Of a DNA stretch of 64,000 bases, positions 11,401 to 22,800 are shown piece after piece. Position numbers and translations under genes: made by a program. The stretch is from Paratinospora sagittata. Lineage: Eukaryota; Streptophyta; Magnoliopsida; Ranunculales; Menispermaceae. The stretch lies in NCBI GenBank assembly GCA_035771175.1, contig CM069603.1, forward strand, positions 19,816,286-19,880,285. Direction: 5' to 3'. How positions within the stretch are numbered: the first letter of the stretch is position 1; the number at the start of each line of letters is the position of its first letter. The notes below the pieces were generated by a model, which had not been told where the DNA came from, made no database searches, and was given only the letters and a program-made list of their open reading frames with translations.

Positions 11401-13051
11401 TGACTTCACTCTAGAATATCATCCTGGAAAAGCCAACGTTGTAGCTGATGCATTGAGCAGGAAACGTGTTGAGACAGGTGTGGTAGCATGTCAGATGGCC
11501 CATGAGTGGCGACTTTTGGAGAGAGTGACTATGATGAGTGTCCTCTCTATGGCTCCACATGTTGATATTTGTGCTCAGATGCATATTCAGTTGACAGATT
11601 CTCATATTCAGAGGATTAAAAAGATGCAGCAGCATGATCCTGATCTTGGTATGTATAATTCTTGGGCGGATAGTACGGACAGAGTTGAGTGGCAGAGAGG
11701 TCCAGATGGTATCTTGCGTTATCAGGGGAGGTTATGGGTACCCACAGATAGAGAATTGAGGGCAGAGTTGTTACAGAAGGCACACAGATCTCAGTATACC
11801 ATTCACCCAGGGTCTACTAAAATGTATCATGATATGAAAAGAACCGTTTGGTGGCATGGGATGAAGAAAAGTATAGCTGAGTACGTGCAGAAATGTGACG
11901 TGTGTCAACAAATAAAAGCTGAACACCAGAGGCCAGGAGGCCAGATGCAACCATTATCCATTCCAGAATGGAAATGGGAGCATATTACTATGGACTTTAT
12001 CACAGGGCTACCTAGATCTCAGGGTAGATATGATGCCATCTGGGTGATTGTTGATAGATTGACGAAGTCTGCGCACTTTCTTCCGATGAACACCAGAGAC
12101 TCGATTGACAGACTGAGCAGATTGTATGTGCGGGAGATTGTGAGATTACATGGGGTACCACTTTCTATTGTATCAGATAGAGATCCGCGTTTTACATCGA
12201 GGTTTTGGCAGGCCATGCAGACTCGGTTTGGTACTCACCTCCGGCTTAGTACAGCATTTCATCCTCAGACTGATGGCCAGACTGAGAGGGTGATTCAGAT
12301 GCTGGAAGATATGCTCAGATCTTGTGCATTAGAGTTTGGTGGGACTTGGAGTGAAAGTTTACCATTATGTGAATTTGCTTATAATAACAGCTATCAAGCC
12401 AGTATAGGTATGGCACCTTATGAGGCCTTGTATGGTAGGCCGTGTAGATCTCCGACTTGCTGGTATGAAGTGGGAGACTCACAATTATTGGGGCCGAAAG
12501 TTGTTGTTGATCATACTGAACAGATCAAGCAAATTAGGCAGAAATTGAAAGTTGCCCAAGATCGACAAAAGAGTTATTTTGATAACCGACATAGACCTTT
12601 AGAGTTTGCAGTGGGTGACCTGGTATTGCTTAAGGTCTCGCCACGAAAAGGTCAAATGCGGTTTGGGGTGAAAGGAAAATTAGCTCCCCGTTTTATTGGA
12701 CCATTTAAGGTCTTGGAGAGGATTGGTCCGCTAGCATACAAACTTGCTCTACCTCCTCAGTTAGTCGGTGTTCATAATGTATTTCATGTTTCTATGTTGA
12801 GAAAATACCATACAGACCCGACTAAGTATCCAGACCCAACACGCATTTTAGATGTCACACAATTACAAGTTGGGGAAGACGCTACTTATGAAGAGAAGCC
12901 TATTCAGATTCTTGACAGGAGGATTCAAAAGTTGCGAAATAAAGAAATTCCTTTAGTCAGAGTCAAATGGCAATTTCATGACAATGAGGAGCAAACCTGG
13001 GAGCGGGAAGATCAAATGCGGAAGCTATTTCCTGATTTGTTCACCTCTTGA
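8465..13051 (+). CDS. gag-pol: Gag-Pol polyprotein of a Ty3/gypsy chromovirus (1528 aa)
   Basis: One uninterrupted frame encodes all the element's proteins. It begins with an ATG 210 bp past the 5' LTR and ends TGA 61 bp before the 3' LTR. Gag occupies about residues 1-345, with an N-terminal heptad-like segment (near 8-35) that may be a coiled coil. It is followed by a CCHC zinc knuckle [14 protein letters not shown] at 346-359. The aspartic protease has LIDSGS with D411. The reverse transcriptase spans about 560-790, with catalytic D679 ([10 protein letters not shown]) and FIDDILIYS (D743, D744). RNase H spans about 885-1005 (D890, E927, D952). The integrase has an HHCC finger (H1107, H1114, C1144, C1147) and a D1177, D1238, E1274 triad with the usual 35-residue D-E gap. 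A GPY/F-type module (GPF near 1411) and a chromodomain (about 1479-1528, with VKW and TWERE) end the protein. No frameshift, stop or missing catalytic residue is seen. Host silencing aside, it could be functional. Tekay/Del is the most likely clade. Confidence 0.97.
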   Translation: MDPSDQDRLKRLEEMVTILQQQNAQLFEMITKLQQDRPRVDAPAVQGVGTSSVGVMDVTPPTEITVPTPESGADVEEKKRYEKEMKAFKIREPPTFSGSLKLEDAESWIQRIEVILNDMQALDRDRVRLARFKLADAADKWWETTQRSLGEIKTWMKFKELFYATYYPRSEVDRRRNEFIQLTQGSKSVREYEHEFTRLSLFAPELVPTDALRMARLRDGFRDQIRQGLALAGVSTYDQALRQAMDFETAEAAARSKTTTIPPVPVFPSASSFPSSGKLKKKWDKKPWNKDKKPKSSGGFSGVDSFVAPASVASVPAVYNKGDQTPVRSQSQSQTASSVPRPVITCFRCGVKGHKANQCSAPRQFSAPAISVTSGTKEQAKAVTEPDPDASKNLIEGMSSICDIMLHVLIDSGSTLSFISGHVVDRLKLPVVRASTPLILSTATGERIYPDMICMNCVVKYEDLEMLVNLRVLEFLDFDAILGMDWLAAYHAQVDCFHKQIVLQIHGRPSVVYRGMTSTRPPTRGRLATDVETALMASIRPLEEKDQGIQISDIPIVSEFPDVFPEDLPGLPPKREIDFIIELMPDTKPISIPPYRMAPKELQELKVQVEELLNKGFINPSMSPWGAPVLFVKKKDGSLRLCIDYRQLNKVTIKNKYPLPRIDDLFDQLNGAKFFSKIDLRSGYHQLRIREEDVPKTAFRTRYGHYEFLVMPFGLTNAPVMFMDLMQRVFRPYLDHFIIVFIDDILIYSKAREEHEQHLRITLHTLKEHRLYAKLSKCEFWINEVKFLGHVVSAEGISVDSAKVEAIINWPRPTTVTEIRSFLGLAGYYRRFVEGFSKLGTPLTRLTQKNVPYVWTSACEDAFNELKKKLTTAPVLVLPKPGKELVIYTDASHAGLGCVLMQTGRVIAYASRQLKVHEKNYPVHDLELAAVVFALKLWRHYLYGERFTLYSDHKSLKYLFDQKELNMRQRRWLEFLKDYDFTLEYHPGKANVVADALSRKRVETGVVACQMAHEWRLLERVTMMSVLSMAPHVDICAQMHIQLTDSHIQRIKKMQQHDPDLGMYNSWADSTDRVEWQRGPDGILRYQGRLWVPTDRELRAELLQKAHRSQYTIHPGSTKMYHDMKRTVWWHGMKKSIAEYVQKCDVCQQIKAEHQRPGGQMQPLSIPEWKWEHITMDFITGLPRSQGRYDAIWVIVDRLTKSAHFLPMNTRDSIDRLSRLYVREIVRLHGVPLSIVSDRDPRFTSRFWQAMQTRFGTHLRLSTAFHPQTDGQTERVIQMLEDMLRSCALEFGGTWSESLPLCEFAYNNSYQASIGMAPYEALYGRPCRSPTCWYEVGDSQLLGPKVVVDHTEQIKQIRQKLKVAQDRQKSYFDNRHRPLEFAVGDLVLLKVSPRKGQMRFGVKGKLAPRFIGPFKVLERIGPLAYKLALPPQLVGVHNVFHVSMLRKYHTDPTKYPDPTRILDVTQLQVGEDATYEEKPIQILDRRIQKLRNKEIPLVRVKWQFHDNEEQTWEREDQMRKLFPDLFTS

Positions 13052-13104
13052 GGTAATAATTAAAGTACAATATCTAAAATTTCGAGGACGAAATTTCCTA
13101 AGTT

Positions 13105-13111
13105 GGGGAGA
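13105..13111 (+). other. Polypurine tract for plus-strand priming
   Basis: GGGGAGA lies one base before the TGTAACG start of the 3' LTR, the expected place for the plus-strand primer. Just upstream, ttcgaggacgaaattt (13081-13096) contains a small inverted repeat (ttcg...cgaa) that commonly precedes this tract in Tekay/Del-like elements. The same tract is duplicated at 5297-5303. Confidence 0.85.
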
Positions 13112-13135
13112 TTGTAACGACCCACTTTTCGCACC

Positions 13136-13181
13136 TGACGTCATGATGACGTGGACTGCCAATACGTGGTCTTGTACACGT
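13136..13181 (+). promoter_or_regulatory. ACGT-core cluster in the 3' LTR
   Basis: This is an exact copy of the four-site cluster of the 5' LTR (TGACGTCA, TGACGTGG, ATACGTGG, ACACGTAG). In this position it could drive read-through transcription into the downstream satellite. That is inference only. Confidence 0.45.
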
Positions 13182-13408
13182 AGTCGATGTGTAAAATACC
13201 CGTATACTGTGTGTACGAGGTAGTTTCATAAATTTGCGTGTTTGATATGTATTAGTGTATAATGGCCTAATACATGAAATAATAATGTGTTATGATCAAT
13301 TAGGTGTTAAATTACATGTGGTATAATCAATTAGGCAATAAATCTAATACTGTTCACATGCTCATTAAATGAATAAATAATGAAATGAATAGATTAAACA
13401 AATAAGGT

Positions 13409-13821
13409 GGCTTGTGCATGTTATGTAATAGGTGTCTTACTCAAATTCAGCCACCATGAACTCATTTAGACACCTATTGGCTTGTGCATGCTATGTAACA
13501 TGTGTCTTAAGCAAATTGACACCTATTGGCATGTATGTAACATGTGTCTTAAGCAAATTGACACCTATTGGCTTGTGCATGCTATGTAACATGTGTCTTA
13601 AGCAAATTGACACCTATTGGCATGTATGTAACATGTGTCTTAAGCAAATTGACACCTATTGGCTTGTGCATGCTATGTAACATGTGTCTTAAGCAAATTG
13701 ACACCTATTGGCTTGTATGTAACATGTGTCTTAAGCAAATTGACACCTATTGGCTTGTGCATGCTATGTAACATGTGTCTTAAGCAAATTCAGCCACCAT
13801 GAACTCATTTAGACACCTATT
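13409..13821 (+). repeat. LTR minisatellite (3' LTR copy)
   Basis: Identical in unit order and sequence to 5601-6013: units of 70, 49, 42, 49, 42, 49, 42 and 70 bp. Minisatellites expand and contract easily, so the identical unit number in both LTRs fits a recent common origin. Confidence 0.95.
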
Positions 13822-16030
13822 GGCTTGTTGGCATGAATTGTTTAGTGGCTGAAATGTGCAAGTGAAGTGCATACCAGAATATTAAGCTAGAGAGAAATTG
13901 AGAATACGGTTGAAGAAGAAGGAGATTTTGGAGCTCCAAAGGAAGGTGAGATCCATAGTTTTAGATGTGAAAGTTTCATATTCAAACTCTCCTCTTCATT
14001 CTATACATTATATGTGACATGCGACAACTTTCCATGGCTAGTTTGAAACTGGAAAGTGATGAGTTTGGATTGAAATGGAGGTGAATTGAAGCTCAAACAA
14101 TGGGGGTTTGATTTCTGGATTATGGGTAAGTTTTCTAATGATAAATTCACTAAGTTTCAGTGATTGAATGGTAGTAATTTAATGTATTTGAATTGATGAA
14201 AATGGGAAATGTTCATGGCTGAATTTACAGATTTCAAACCTGATTTTAATAACTGAATTTTGCTATTTTGATAAAGTTATTTGCTGGAATTTAGTCTTGA
14301 ATATTTGGTGACCATTTTGATGATTAAAAACACTAGTTTTTATGGGAAGAACATGATGTTCCAGCCATGTTAAAACAGGGTTTTTGGAACCCAATTTGAG
14401 TGACCATTTGTGGTCTTTTCTTATGTGTATTGATTGAAAATTGGTCTTGACTATTCTGTGATGATAAATTACAAAGATTGGAGTGCAAAGTATGTGAAAT
14501 TCTGAGTTTAAGGATGTATACAAGTTGCTGGAAAAATTTCAGATTTGAGACTGATTTGGTAAGATGCTTACCAGTACATTTAGGTTGAATTAGTGATTAA
14601 TTGATGCTTTAGTTGATAAATTCATGTGCTGGAAATTTAGAAATTAGGCAATGGCAATACATTGGTAAGTTGCTCAATGATAGAGTTTGATCAAGTTGAT
14701 GGGTACTTGGCTGAAAATTTAGTGCTGGAAATGTTAGAGCATTTGAAGAATGCTTAGGTAACTTGCTTAGGGATAAAATTGATTAACTTATAGAGATGGA
14801 CATTTTGTGTTAATTTGGTGATCAAAAGGGTAATTTGATCATGTGGTGGAAATTCTATCTTAGTAACTAAAGGTAATGGGTTATTAATACTTGGTAATTA
14901 ATCAAGTGATTAAATTCATTTTTCTCGAATTCATTTGTGTGTGTGCAATGTGAAATTTGCAGTGGATGAATTATGAATTGGATGAAGATTTGTGAACACA
15001 AATGAAGTATTGGTGAATTGGTGAAAAAAATGTGGACTTGGGCCAAATTTTGTGATTTGTGAGTATTTCTCACCTTACTTCTCCATGTATAGCATTGTAG
15101 ATATATGAAATTGAATTCTTGAATGATATGCATTATATTATATATGTGCATTGTATTTATGATCATGAGCACGGATTTTATGCGTTAACATGGCCTTAGA
15201 TATTTTGGATTAAATACCTTGGCGTTGGATTTCTTTCTATTTACTTGTTCTTTAGGGAAAAGTGTCTTGTGAAAGGGACTTTTCGAATCACTAAGGAATG
15301 TAAGGGTAGAAGGATTAGTTGGATAACGTGTTGGTTTGAACCCATGGCGCAATGGGGGAAATGTAGGCAATGTTATCCTGATATGACCTCCTGTTGAGGC
15401 TTTTCTACATATCTTTTATGAAAATGATGCATAATTATATCTTTAATTTGGAAGCATGAATCATATATTTTCTTAATGCATTTCAATTTACCAATGTTAT
15501 TTCAAGAAACATACATGTTTTACATAAGTGCATATGTGGAGATTTTTTTTGTGAAAAGTACTCACTGAGCTAGTTGAGCTCATTCCATTTTCCCTTATAT
15601 TTTTCAGGATCAGATCGTAAAGGAAAGGGCAAGGCTTAGAGTTGGTGTAGCTTGCCTTACTTCTTGTTGATGTGAGTTTTGATTTGTACATAAGGAAAAT
15701 AGGAGAATATATTTGTGTTTTGTTTTGTTAATGTATAATTATCACAGATACTATGATATATAACATATAGTTCGTGAGACAATTTTAATATGTATATGCT
15801 AAATGGAATAATAATAAAATATCCATGTTTATAGTAAGGATAGTCGAATCTTGTGGATTGGGTCGATGACCTCATAATCTGGATGATGATGCCATATCTC
15901 GGTATTTAATTCAACTATCCTGATCATATACATATTATGTCTTTGGATCGTATGTAACCTTCTGAGTAGAGGCTTATCAGTGCCTCAGGTTTGTCGGGTT
16001 GTGACATTCTCTGGGGTACTGTGCCGGTCG

Positions 16031-16038
16031 TGACGTCA
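16031..16038 (+). promoter_or_regulatory. TGACGTCA palindrome near the 3' LTR end
   Basis: Copy of the octamer at 8223-8230, 20 bp from the right end of the element. Regulatory role inferred from the motif only. Confidence 0.3.
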
Positions 16039-16058
16039 CCCGGGAAGGGGTCGCGACA

Positions 16059-16826
16059 AGAACACATCAAACAATAGCTTTCGAATTCTACAAAGATCAA
16101 GCTCGAAGAACGAAGACATATCTCATGTCTAATGCATTAGTTTGATCTCTGGTGTGTAGGGTAACCCCTCGATCAATCTCAGCACTAAAACTCTGAAAAT
16201 TTCAAAGTCTTCAAAATCATTTTCGATATAGTATTTTATTTTGAAAAAAATGTTTTCTGAAAGGTTTTAATCATAATTTTAATGAGTTTTGAATTATTTA
16301 AAAGTGTTTAATCTTATATCAAAGTGTTTTGAGTCAATGAAATGGTTCTTTAGTGTCAAAATATTAATTTTTCAAAAATAAGGCTATCCAGGAATTTGCA
16401 CGTCTTAGACTAAAATCTGATATTTCTAACGAGAAAAATGTGGGCACTTCTGCTTGCTCGATTTTTCTATTCCTTCACAGTTTTGCCAGGTTATCTTAAT
16501 TAAAATATTCTCTAGTAACACCTAGATGATTCCCATTGTCTCGCACGCCCAAAAAACTTTAGATTGTACAATGTTTTGAATTCAAATCATTTTGTAGTAC
16601 TCTTGCTCTTTAACCTTCAACTTCAAGTTTTATAAAACACTCATTCTCTGATTTTCAAAAATACAACACGCACGATATTTGCAAGTTAGATTGAGCTTTT
16701 CGAAGTGTTTTTCAAGAGAAGAAAGTAATGATTCTTGCCTTTGCAAAAAAAAGGCTTCGAATTGAATCAAAATTGCAATCTGCCCTGATGTTCAGCTAGG
16801 TTCTTCATTTTATCCCTTGTGTGTTA
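16059..16826. repeat. Remainder of the interrupted satellite monomer
   Basis: Satellite sequence resumes at monomer position 100 with agaacacatcaaac. The 58 bp left of the element plus these 768 bp leave 41 bp absent, which together make an ordinary 867-bp monomer. Shared variants with the monomer at 864 (gattgtacaatg, ctgatatttc, cattttcgatatag) support both halves having come from the same monomer. Confidence 0.93.
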
Positions 16827-19800
16827 AGATTTGCAGAGGCTATCCCTTGTTTAAAACTCTAAGTATATGAAGTGGTCTCGGTAAGATAACACATCAAAAA
16901 GGAACACATCACCTGTTTTGCATCAAGAACACATCAAACAATAACTTTCGAATTCTACAAAGATCAAGCTCGAAGAACGGAGACATATCTCATGTTTAAC
17001 GCATTAGTTTGATCTCTGGTGTGTAGGGTAACCCCTCGATCAATCTTAGCACTAAAACTCTGAAAATTGCAAAGTCTTCAAAATCACTTTCGATATAGTA
17101 TTTCAATTTGACAAAAATGTTTTCCGATAGGTTTTAATCATAATTTTTATGAGCTTTGAATTATTTAAAAGTGTTTATTCTTGTATCAAAGTGTTTTGCG
17201 TCAATGAAATGGTTCTTTAGTGTCAAAATATTAATGTTTCAAAAATAAGGCTATCCAGCAATTGGCACGTCTTAGACCAAAATTTAATATTTCTAACTAG
17301 AAAAATGTGGGTACTTCTGCTTGGTCGAGTTTTCTATTCCTTCACAGTTTTGCATGGTTATCTTAATTGAAATATTCTCTAGTAACACCTAGATGATTCC
17401 CATTATCTCGCACGCCCAAAAAACTTTAGATTGAACAATGTTTTGAATTCAAATCATTTTGTAGTACTCTTGCTCTTTAACCTTCAACTTCAAATTTTAT
17501 AAAACACTCATTCTCTGATTTTCAAAAATACAACACGCACGATATTTTTCAAGTTAGATTGAGCTTTTCGAAGAGTTTTTCAAGAGAAGAAAGTAATGAT
17601 TCTTGCCTTTGCAAAAAAAGGCTTCGAATTGAATCAAAATTGCAATCTGCCCTGATGTTCAGCTAGGTTCTTCATTTTATCCCTTGTGTGCTAAGATTTG
17701 CAGAGGCTATCCCTTGTTTAAAACTCTAAGTATATGAAGTGGTCTCGGTAAGATAACACATCAAAAAGGAACACATCACCTGTTTTGCATCAAGAACACA
17801 TCAAACAACAACTTTCGAATTCTACAAAGATCAAGCTCGAAGAACGAAGACATATCTCATGTTTAACGCATTAGTTTGATCTCTGGTGTGTAGGGTAACC
17901 CCTCGATCAATCTTAGCACTAAAACTCTGAAAATTGCAAAGTCTTGAAAATCACTTTCGATATAGTATTTCAATTTGACAAAAATGTTTTCCGAAAGGTT
18001 TTAATCATAATTTTAATGAGTTTTGAATTATTTAAAAGTGTTTATTCTTGTATCAAAGTGTTTTGAGTCAATGAAATGGTTCTTTAGTGTCAAAATATTA
18101 ATGTTTCAAAAATAAGGCTATCCAGCAATTGGCACGTCTTAGACTAAAATTTAATATTTCTAACGAGAAAAATGTGGGTACTTCTGCTTGGTCGATTTTT
18201 CTATTCCTTCACAGTTTTGCAAGGTTATCTTAATTGAAATATTCTCTAGTAACACCTAGATGATTCCCATTATCTCGCATGCCCAAAAAACTTTAGGTTG
18301 AACAATGTTTTGAATTCAAATCATTTTGTAGTACTCTTGCTCTTTAACCTTCAACTTCAAATTTTATAAAACACTCATTCTCTGATTTTCAAAAATGCAA
18401 CACGCACGATATTTTTCAAGTTAGATTGAGCTTTTCGAAGAGTTTTTCAAGAGAAGAAAGTAATGATTCTTGCCTTTGCAAAAAAAGGCTTCGAATTGAA
18501 TCAAAATTGCAATCTGTCTTGATGTTCAGCTAGTTCTTCGTTTTATCCCATGTATGCTAAGATTTGCAGAGGCTATCCATTGTTTAAAACTCTAAGTATA
18601 TGAAGTGGTCTCGGTAAGATAACACATGAAAAAGGAACACATCACCTGTTTTGCATCAAGAACACATCAAACAATATAGCTTTCGAATTCTACAAAGATC
18701 AAGCTCGAAGAACGAAGACATATCTCATGTCTAATGCATTAGTTTGATCTCTGGTGTGTAGGGTAACCCCTCGATCAATCTCACCACTAAAACTCTGAAA
18801 ATTGCAAAGTCTTCAAAATCACTTTCGATATAGTATTTCATTTTTAAAAATTTGTTTTCTGAAAGGTTTTAATCATAACTTTAATGAGTTTTGAAATATT
18901 TAAAAGTGTTTAATCTTATATGAAAGTGTTTTGAGTCAATGAAATGGTTCTTTAGTGTCAAAATATTAATGTTTCAAAAATAAGGCTATCCAGCAATTGG
19001 CACGTCTTAGACTAAAATCTGATATTTCTAACGAGAAAAATGTGGGCACTTCTGCTTGCTCGATTTTTCTATTCCTTCACAGTTTTGCCAGGTTATCTTA
19101 ATTGAAATATTCTCTACTAACACCTAGATGATTCCCATTGTCTCGCACGCCCAAAAAACTTTAGATTGAACAATGTTTTGAATTCAAATCATTTTGTAGT
19201 ACTCTTGCTCTTTAACCTTCAACTTCAAGTTTTATAAAACACTCATTCTCTGATTTTCAAAAATACAACACGCACGATATTTGCAAGTTAGATTGAGCTT
19301 TTCGAAGTGTTTTTCAAGAGAAGAAAGTAATGATTCTTGCCTTTGCAAAAAAAGGCTTCGAATTGAATCAAAATTGCAATCTGCCCTGATGTTCAGCTAG
19401 GTTCTTCATTTTATCCCTTGTGCGCTATGATTTACAGAGGCTATCCCTTGTTTAAAACTCTAAGTATATGAAGTGGTCTCGGTAAGATAACACATCAAAA
19501 AGGAGCACAGCACCTGTTTTGCATCAAGAACACATCAAACAACAATTTTCGAATTCTACAAAGATCAAGCTCGAAGAACGAAGACATATCTCATGTTTAA
19601 CGCATTAGTTTGATCTCTGGTGTGTAGGGTAACCCCTCGATCAATCTTAGCACTAAAACTCTAAAAATTGCAAAGTCTTCAAAATCACTTTCGATATAGT
19701 ATTTCAATTTGACAAAAATGTTTTCCGAAAGGTTTTAATCACAATTTTAATGAGTTTTGAATTATTTAAAAGTGTTTATTCTTGTATCAAAGTGTTTTGA

Positions 19801-22800
19801 GTCAATGAAATGGTTCTTTAGTGCCAAAATATTAATGTTTCAAAAATAAGGCTATCCAGCAATTGGCACGTCTTAGACTAAAATTTAATATTTCTAATGA
19901 GAAAAATGTGGGTACTTCTGCTTGGTCGATTTTTCTATTCCTTCACAGTTTTGCATGGTTATCTTAATTGAAATATTCTCTAGAAACACCTAGATGATTC
20001 CCATTATCTCGCGCGCCCAAAAAACTTTAGATTGAACAATGTTTTGAATTCAAATCATTTTGTAGTACTCTTGCTCTTTAACCTTCAACTTCAAATTTTA
20101 TAAAACACTCATTCTCTGATTTTCAAAAATACAACACGCACGATATTTTTCAAGTTAGATTGAGCTTTTCGAAGAGTTTTTCAAGAGAAGAAAGTAATGA
20201 TTCTTGCCTTTGCAAAAAAAGGCTTCGAATTGAATCAAAATTGCAATCTGTCTTGATGTTCAGCTAGTTCTTCATTTTAACCCTTGTGTGCTAAGATTTG
20301 TAGAGGCTATCCATTGTTTAAAACTCTAAGTATATGAAGTGGTCTCGGTAAGATAACACATCAAAAAAGAACACATCACCTGTTTTGCGTCAAGAACACA
20401 TCAAACAATAGCTTTCGAATTCTACAAAGATCAAGCTCGAAGAACGAAGACATATGTCAAGTCTAATGCATTAGTTTGATCTCTGGTGTGTCGGGTAACC
20501 CCTCGATCAATCTCAGCACTAAAACTCTGAAAATTTGAAAGTCTTCAAAATCACTTTCGATATAGTATTTTATTTTCAAAAAAATGCTTTCTGAAAGGTT
20601 TTAATCATAATTTTAATGAGTTTTGAATTATTTAAAAGTGTTTAATCTTATATTAAAGTGTTTTGAGTCAATGAAATGGTTCTTTAGTGTCAAAATATTA
20701 ATTTTTCAAAAATAAGGCTATCCACCAATTTGCACGTCTTAGACTAAAATATGATATTTCTAACGAGAAAAATGTGGGCACTTCTGCTTGCTCGATTTTT
20801 CTTTTCCTTCACAGTTTTGCCAGGTTATCTTAATTGAAATATTCTCTAGTAACACCTAGAAGATTCCCATTGCCTCGCACGCCCAAAAAACTTTAGATTG
20901 AACAATGTTTTGAATTCAAATCATTTTGTAGTACTCTTGCTCTTTAACCTTCAACTTCAAGTTTTATAGAACACTCATTCTTTGATTTTCAAAAATACAA
21001 CACGCACGATATTTGCAAGTTAGATTGAGCTTTTCGAAGTGTTTTTCAAGAGAAGAAAGTAATGATTCTTGCCTTTGCAAAAAAAGGCTTCGAATTGAAT
21101 CAAAATTGCAATCTGTCTTGATGTTCAGCTAGTTTCTTCATTTTATCCCTTGTGTGCTAAGACTTGCGGAGGCTATCCCTTGTTTAAAACTCTAAGTATA
21201 TGAAGTGGTCTCGGTAAGATAACACAACAAAAAGGAACACATCACCTGTTTTGCATCAAGAACACATCAAACAATATAGCTTTCGAATTCTACAAAGATC
21301 AAGCTCGAAGAACGAAGACATATCTCATGTCTAATGCATTAGTTTGATCTCTGGTGTGTAGGGTAACCCCTCGATCAATCTCAGCACTAAAACTCTAAAA
21401 ATTGCAAAGTCTTCAAAATCACTTTCGATATAGTATTTCATTTTGAAAAAACTGTTTTTCGAAAGGTTTTAATCATAATTTTAATGAGTTTTGAATTATT
21501 TAAAAGTGTTTAATCTTATATCAAAGTGTTTTGTGTCAATGAAATGGTTCTTTAGTGTCAAAATATTAATTTTTCAAAAATAAGGCTATCCACCAATTTC
21601 CACGTCTTAGACTAAAATATGATATTTCTAACGAGAAAAATGTGGGCACTTCTGCTTGCTCGATTTTTCTTTTCCTTCACAGTTTTGCCAGGTTATCTTA
21701 ATTGAAATATTCTCTAGTAACACCTAGATGATTCCCATTGTCTCGCACGCCCAAAAAACTTTAGATTGAACAATGTTTTGAATTCAAATCATTTTGTCGT
21801 ACTCTTGCTCTTTAACCTTCAACTTAAAATTTTATAAAACACTCATTCTCTGATTTTCAAAAATACAACACGCACGATATTTGCAAGTTAGATTGAGCTT
21901 TTCGAAGAGTTTTTCAAGAGATGAAAGAAACGATTCTTGCATTTGCAAAAAAAGGCTTCGAATTGAATCAAAATTGCAATCTGTCTTGATGTTCAGCTAG
22001 TTCTTCATTTTAACCCTTGTGTGCTTAGATTTGCAGAGGCTATCCATTGTTTAAAACTCTAAGTATATGAAGTGGTCTCGATAAGATAACACATCAAAAA
22101 GGAACACATCACCTGTTTTGTGTCAAGAACACATCAAACAATAGCTTTCGAATTCTACAAAGATCAAGCTCGAAGAACGAAGACATATGTCAAGTCTAAT
22201 GCATTAGTTTGATCTCTGGTGTGTAGGGTAACCCCTCGATCAATCTCAGCACTAAAACTCTGAAAATTTGAAAGTCTTCAAAATCACTTTCGATATAGTA
22301 TTTTATTTTGAAAAAAATGTTTTCTGAAAGGTTTTAATCATAATTTTAATGAGTTTTGAATTATTTAAAAGTGTTTAATCTTATATTAAAGTGTTTTGAG
22401 TCAATGAAATGGTTCTTTAGTGTCAAAATATTAATTTTTCAAAAATAAGGCTATCTACCAATTTGCACGTCTTAGACTAAAATATGATATTTCTAACGAG
22501 AAAAATGTGGGCACTTCTGCTTGCTCGATTTTTCTTTTCCTTCACAGTTTTGCCAGGTTATCTTAATTGAAATATTCTCTAGTAACACCTAGAAGATTCC
22601 CATTGTCTCGCACGCCCAAAAAACTTTAGATTGAACAATGTTTTGAATTCAAATCATTTTGTAGTACTCTTGCTCTTTAACCTTCAACTTCAAGTTTTAT
22701 AGAACACTCATTCTTTGATTTTCAAAAATACAACACGCACGATATTTGCAAGTTAGATTGAGCTTTTCGAAGTGTTTTTCAAGAGAAGAAAGTAATGATT

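Larger units (their letters stand above)
5249..16058 (+). mobile_element. Ty3/gypsy chromovirus LTR retrotransposon, Tekay/Del-like, near intact
   Basis: Order on the plus strand: a 3'-internal tail, the 5' LTR, the PBS, a 197-bp leader, one gag-pol ORF, the polypurine tract and the 3' LTR. LTRs begin TGTAACGACC and end GCGACA and are the same length (2946 bp). The domain order protease, RT, RNase H, integrase with a C-terminal chromodomain identifies a chromovirus. The long LTRs, the single fused gag-pol and the ttcgaggacgaaattt motif before the polypurine tract fit the Tekay/Del clade; that clade call is from family knowledge, not a tree. The element lacks a target-site duplication, and 41 bp of satellite is missing. 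All coding motifs are intact, so it could be autonomous. It is the only transposon visible in the window. Confidence 0.95.
13113..16058 (+). repeat. 3' long terminal repeat (2946 bp)
   Basis: It is the same length as the 5' LTR, with the same TGTAACG and GCGACA ends. The first 1560 bp are identical to the 5' copy as far as I can align by eye. All 11 differences lie at 14673 or beyond. It joins satellite DNA directly at 16059 (agaacac). The terminal CA could also belong to the satellite, whose normal sequence there is gcatcaagaac, so 2 bp are ambiguous. Small ORFs on either strand, including a 101-residue minus-strand frame at 14867-15172, are not supported as genes. Confidence 0.96.

Noticed and set aside
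14867..15172. 101-residue minus-strand ORF in the 3' LTR
   Set aside because: AT-rich LTR sequence; the nearly identical 5' LTR does not hold a matching open frame, so a gene is unlikely.
5249..16058. Centromere-specific CRM-type retrotransposon
   Set aside because: The C-terminus and very long LTRs look Tekay/Del-like, and I see no CRM-specific C-terminal motif; a tree of RT domains would settle it.
16059..16063. agaac as one half of a target-site duplication
   Set aside because: The left flank ends in ggtaa, not agaac, so no duplication exists now; agaac could be the surviving half only if the left flank was later deleted.
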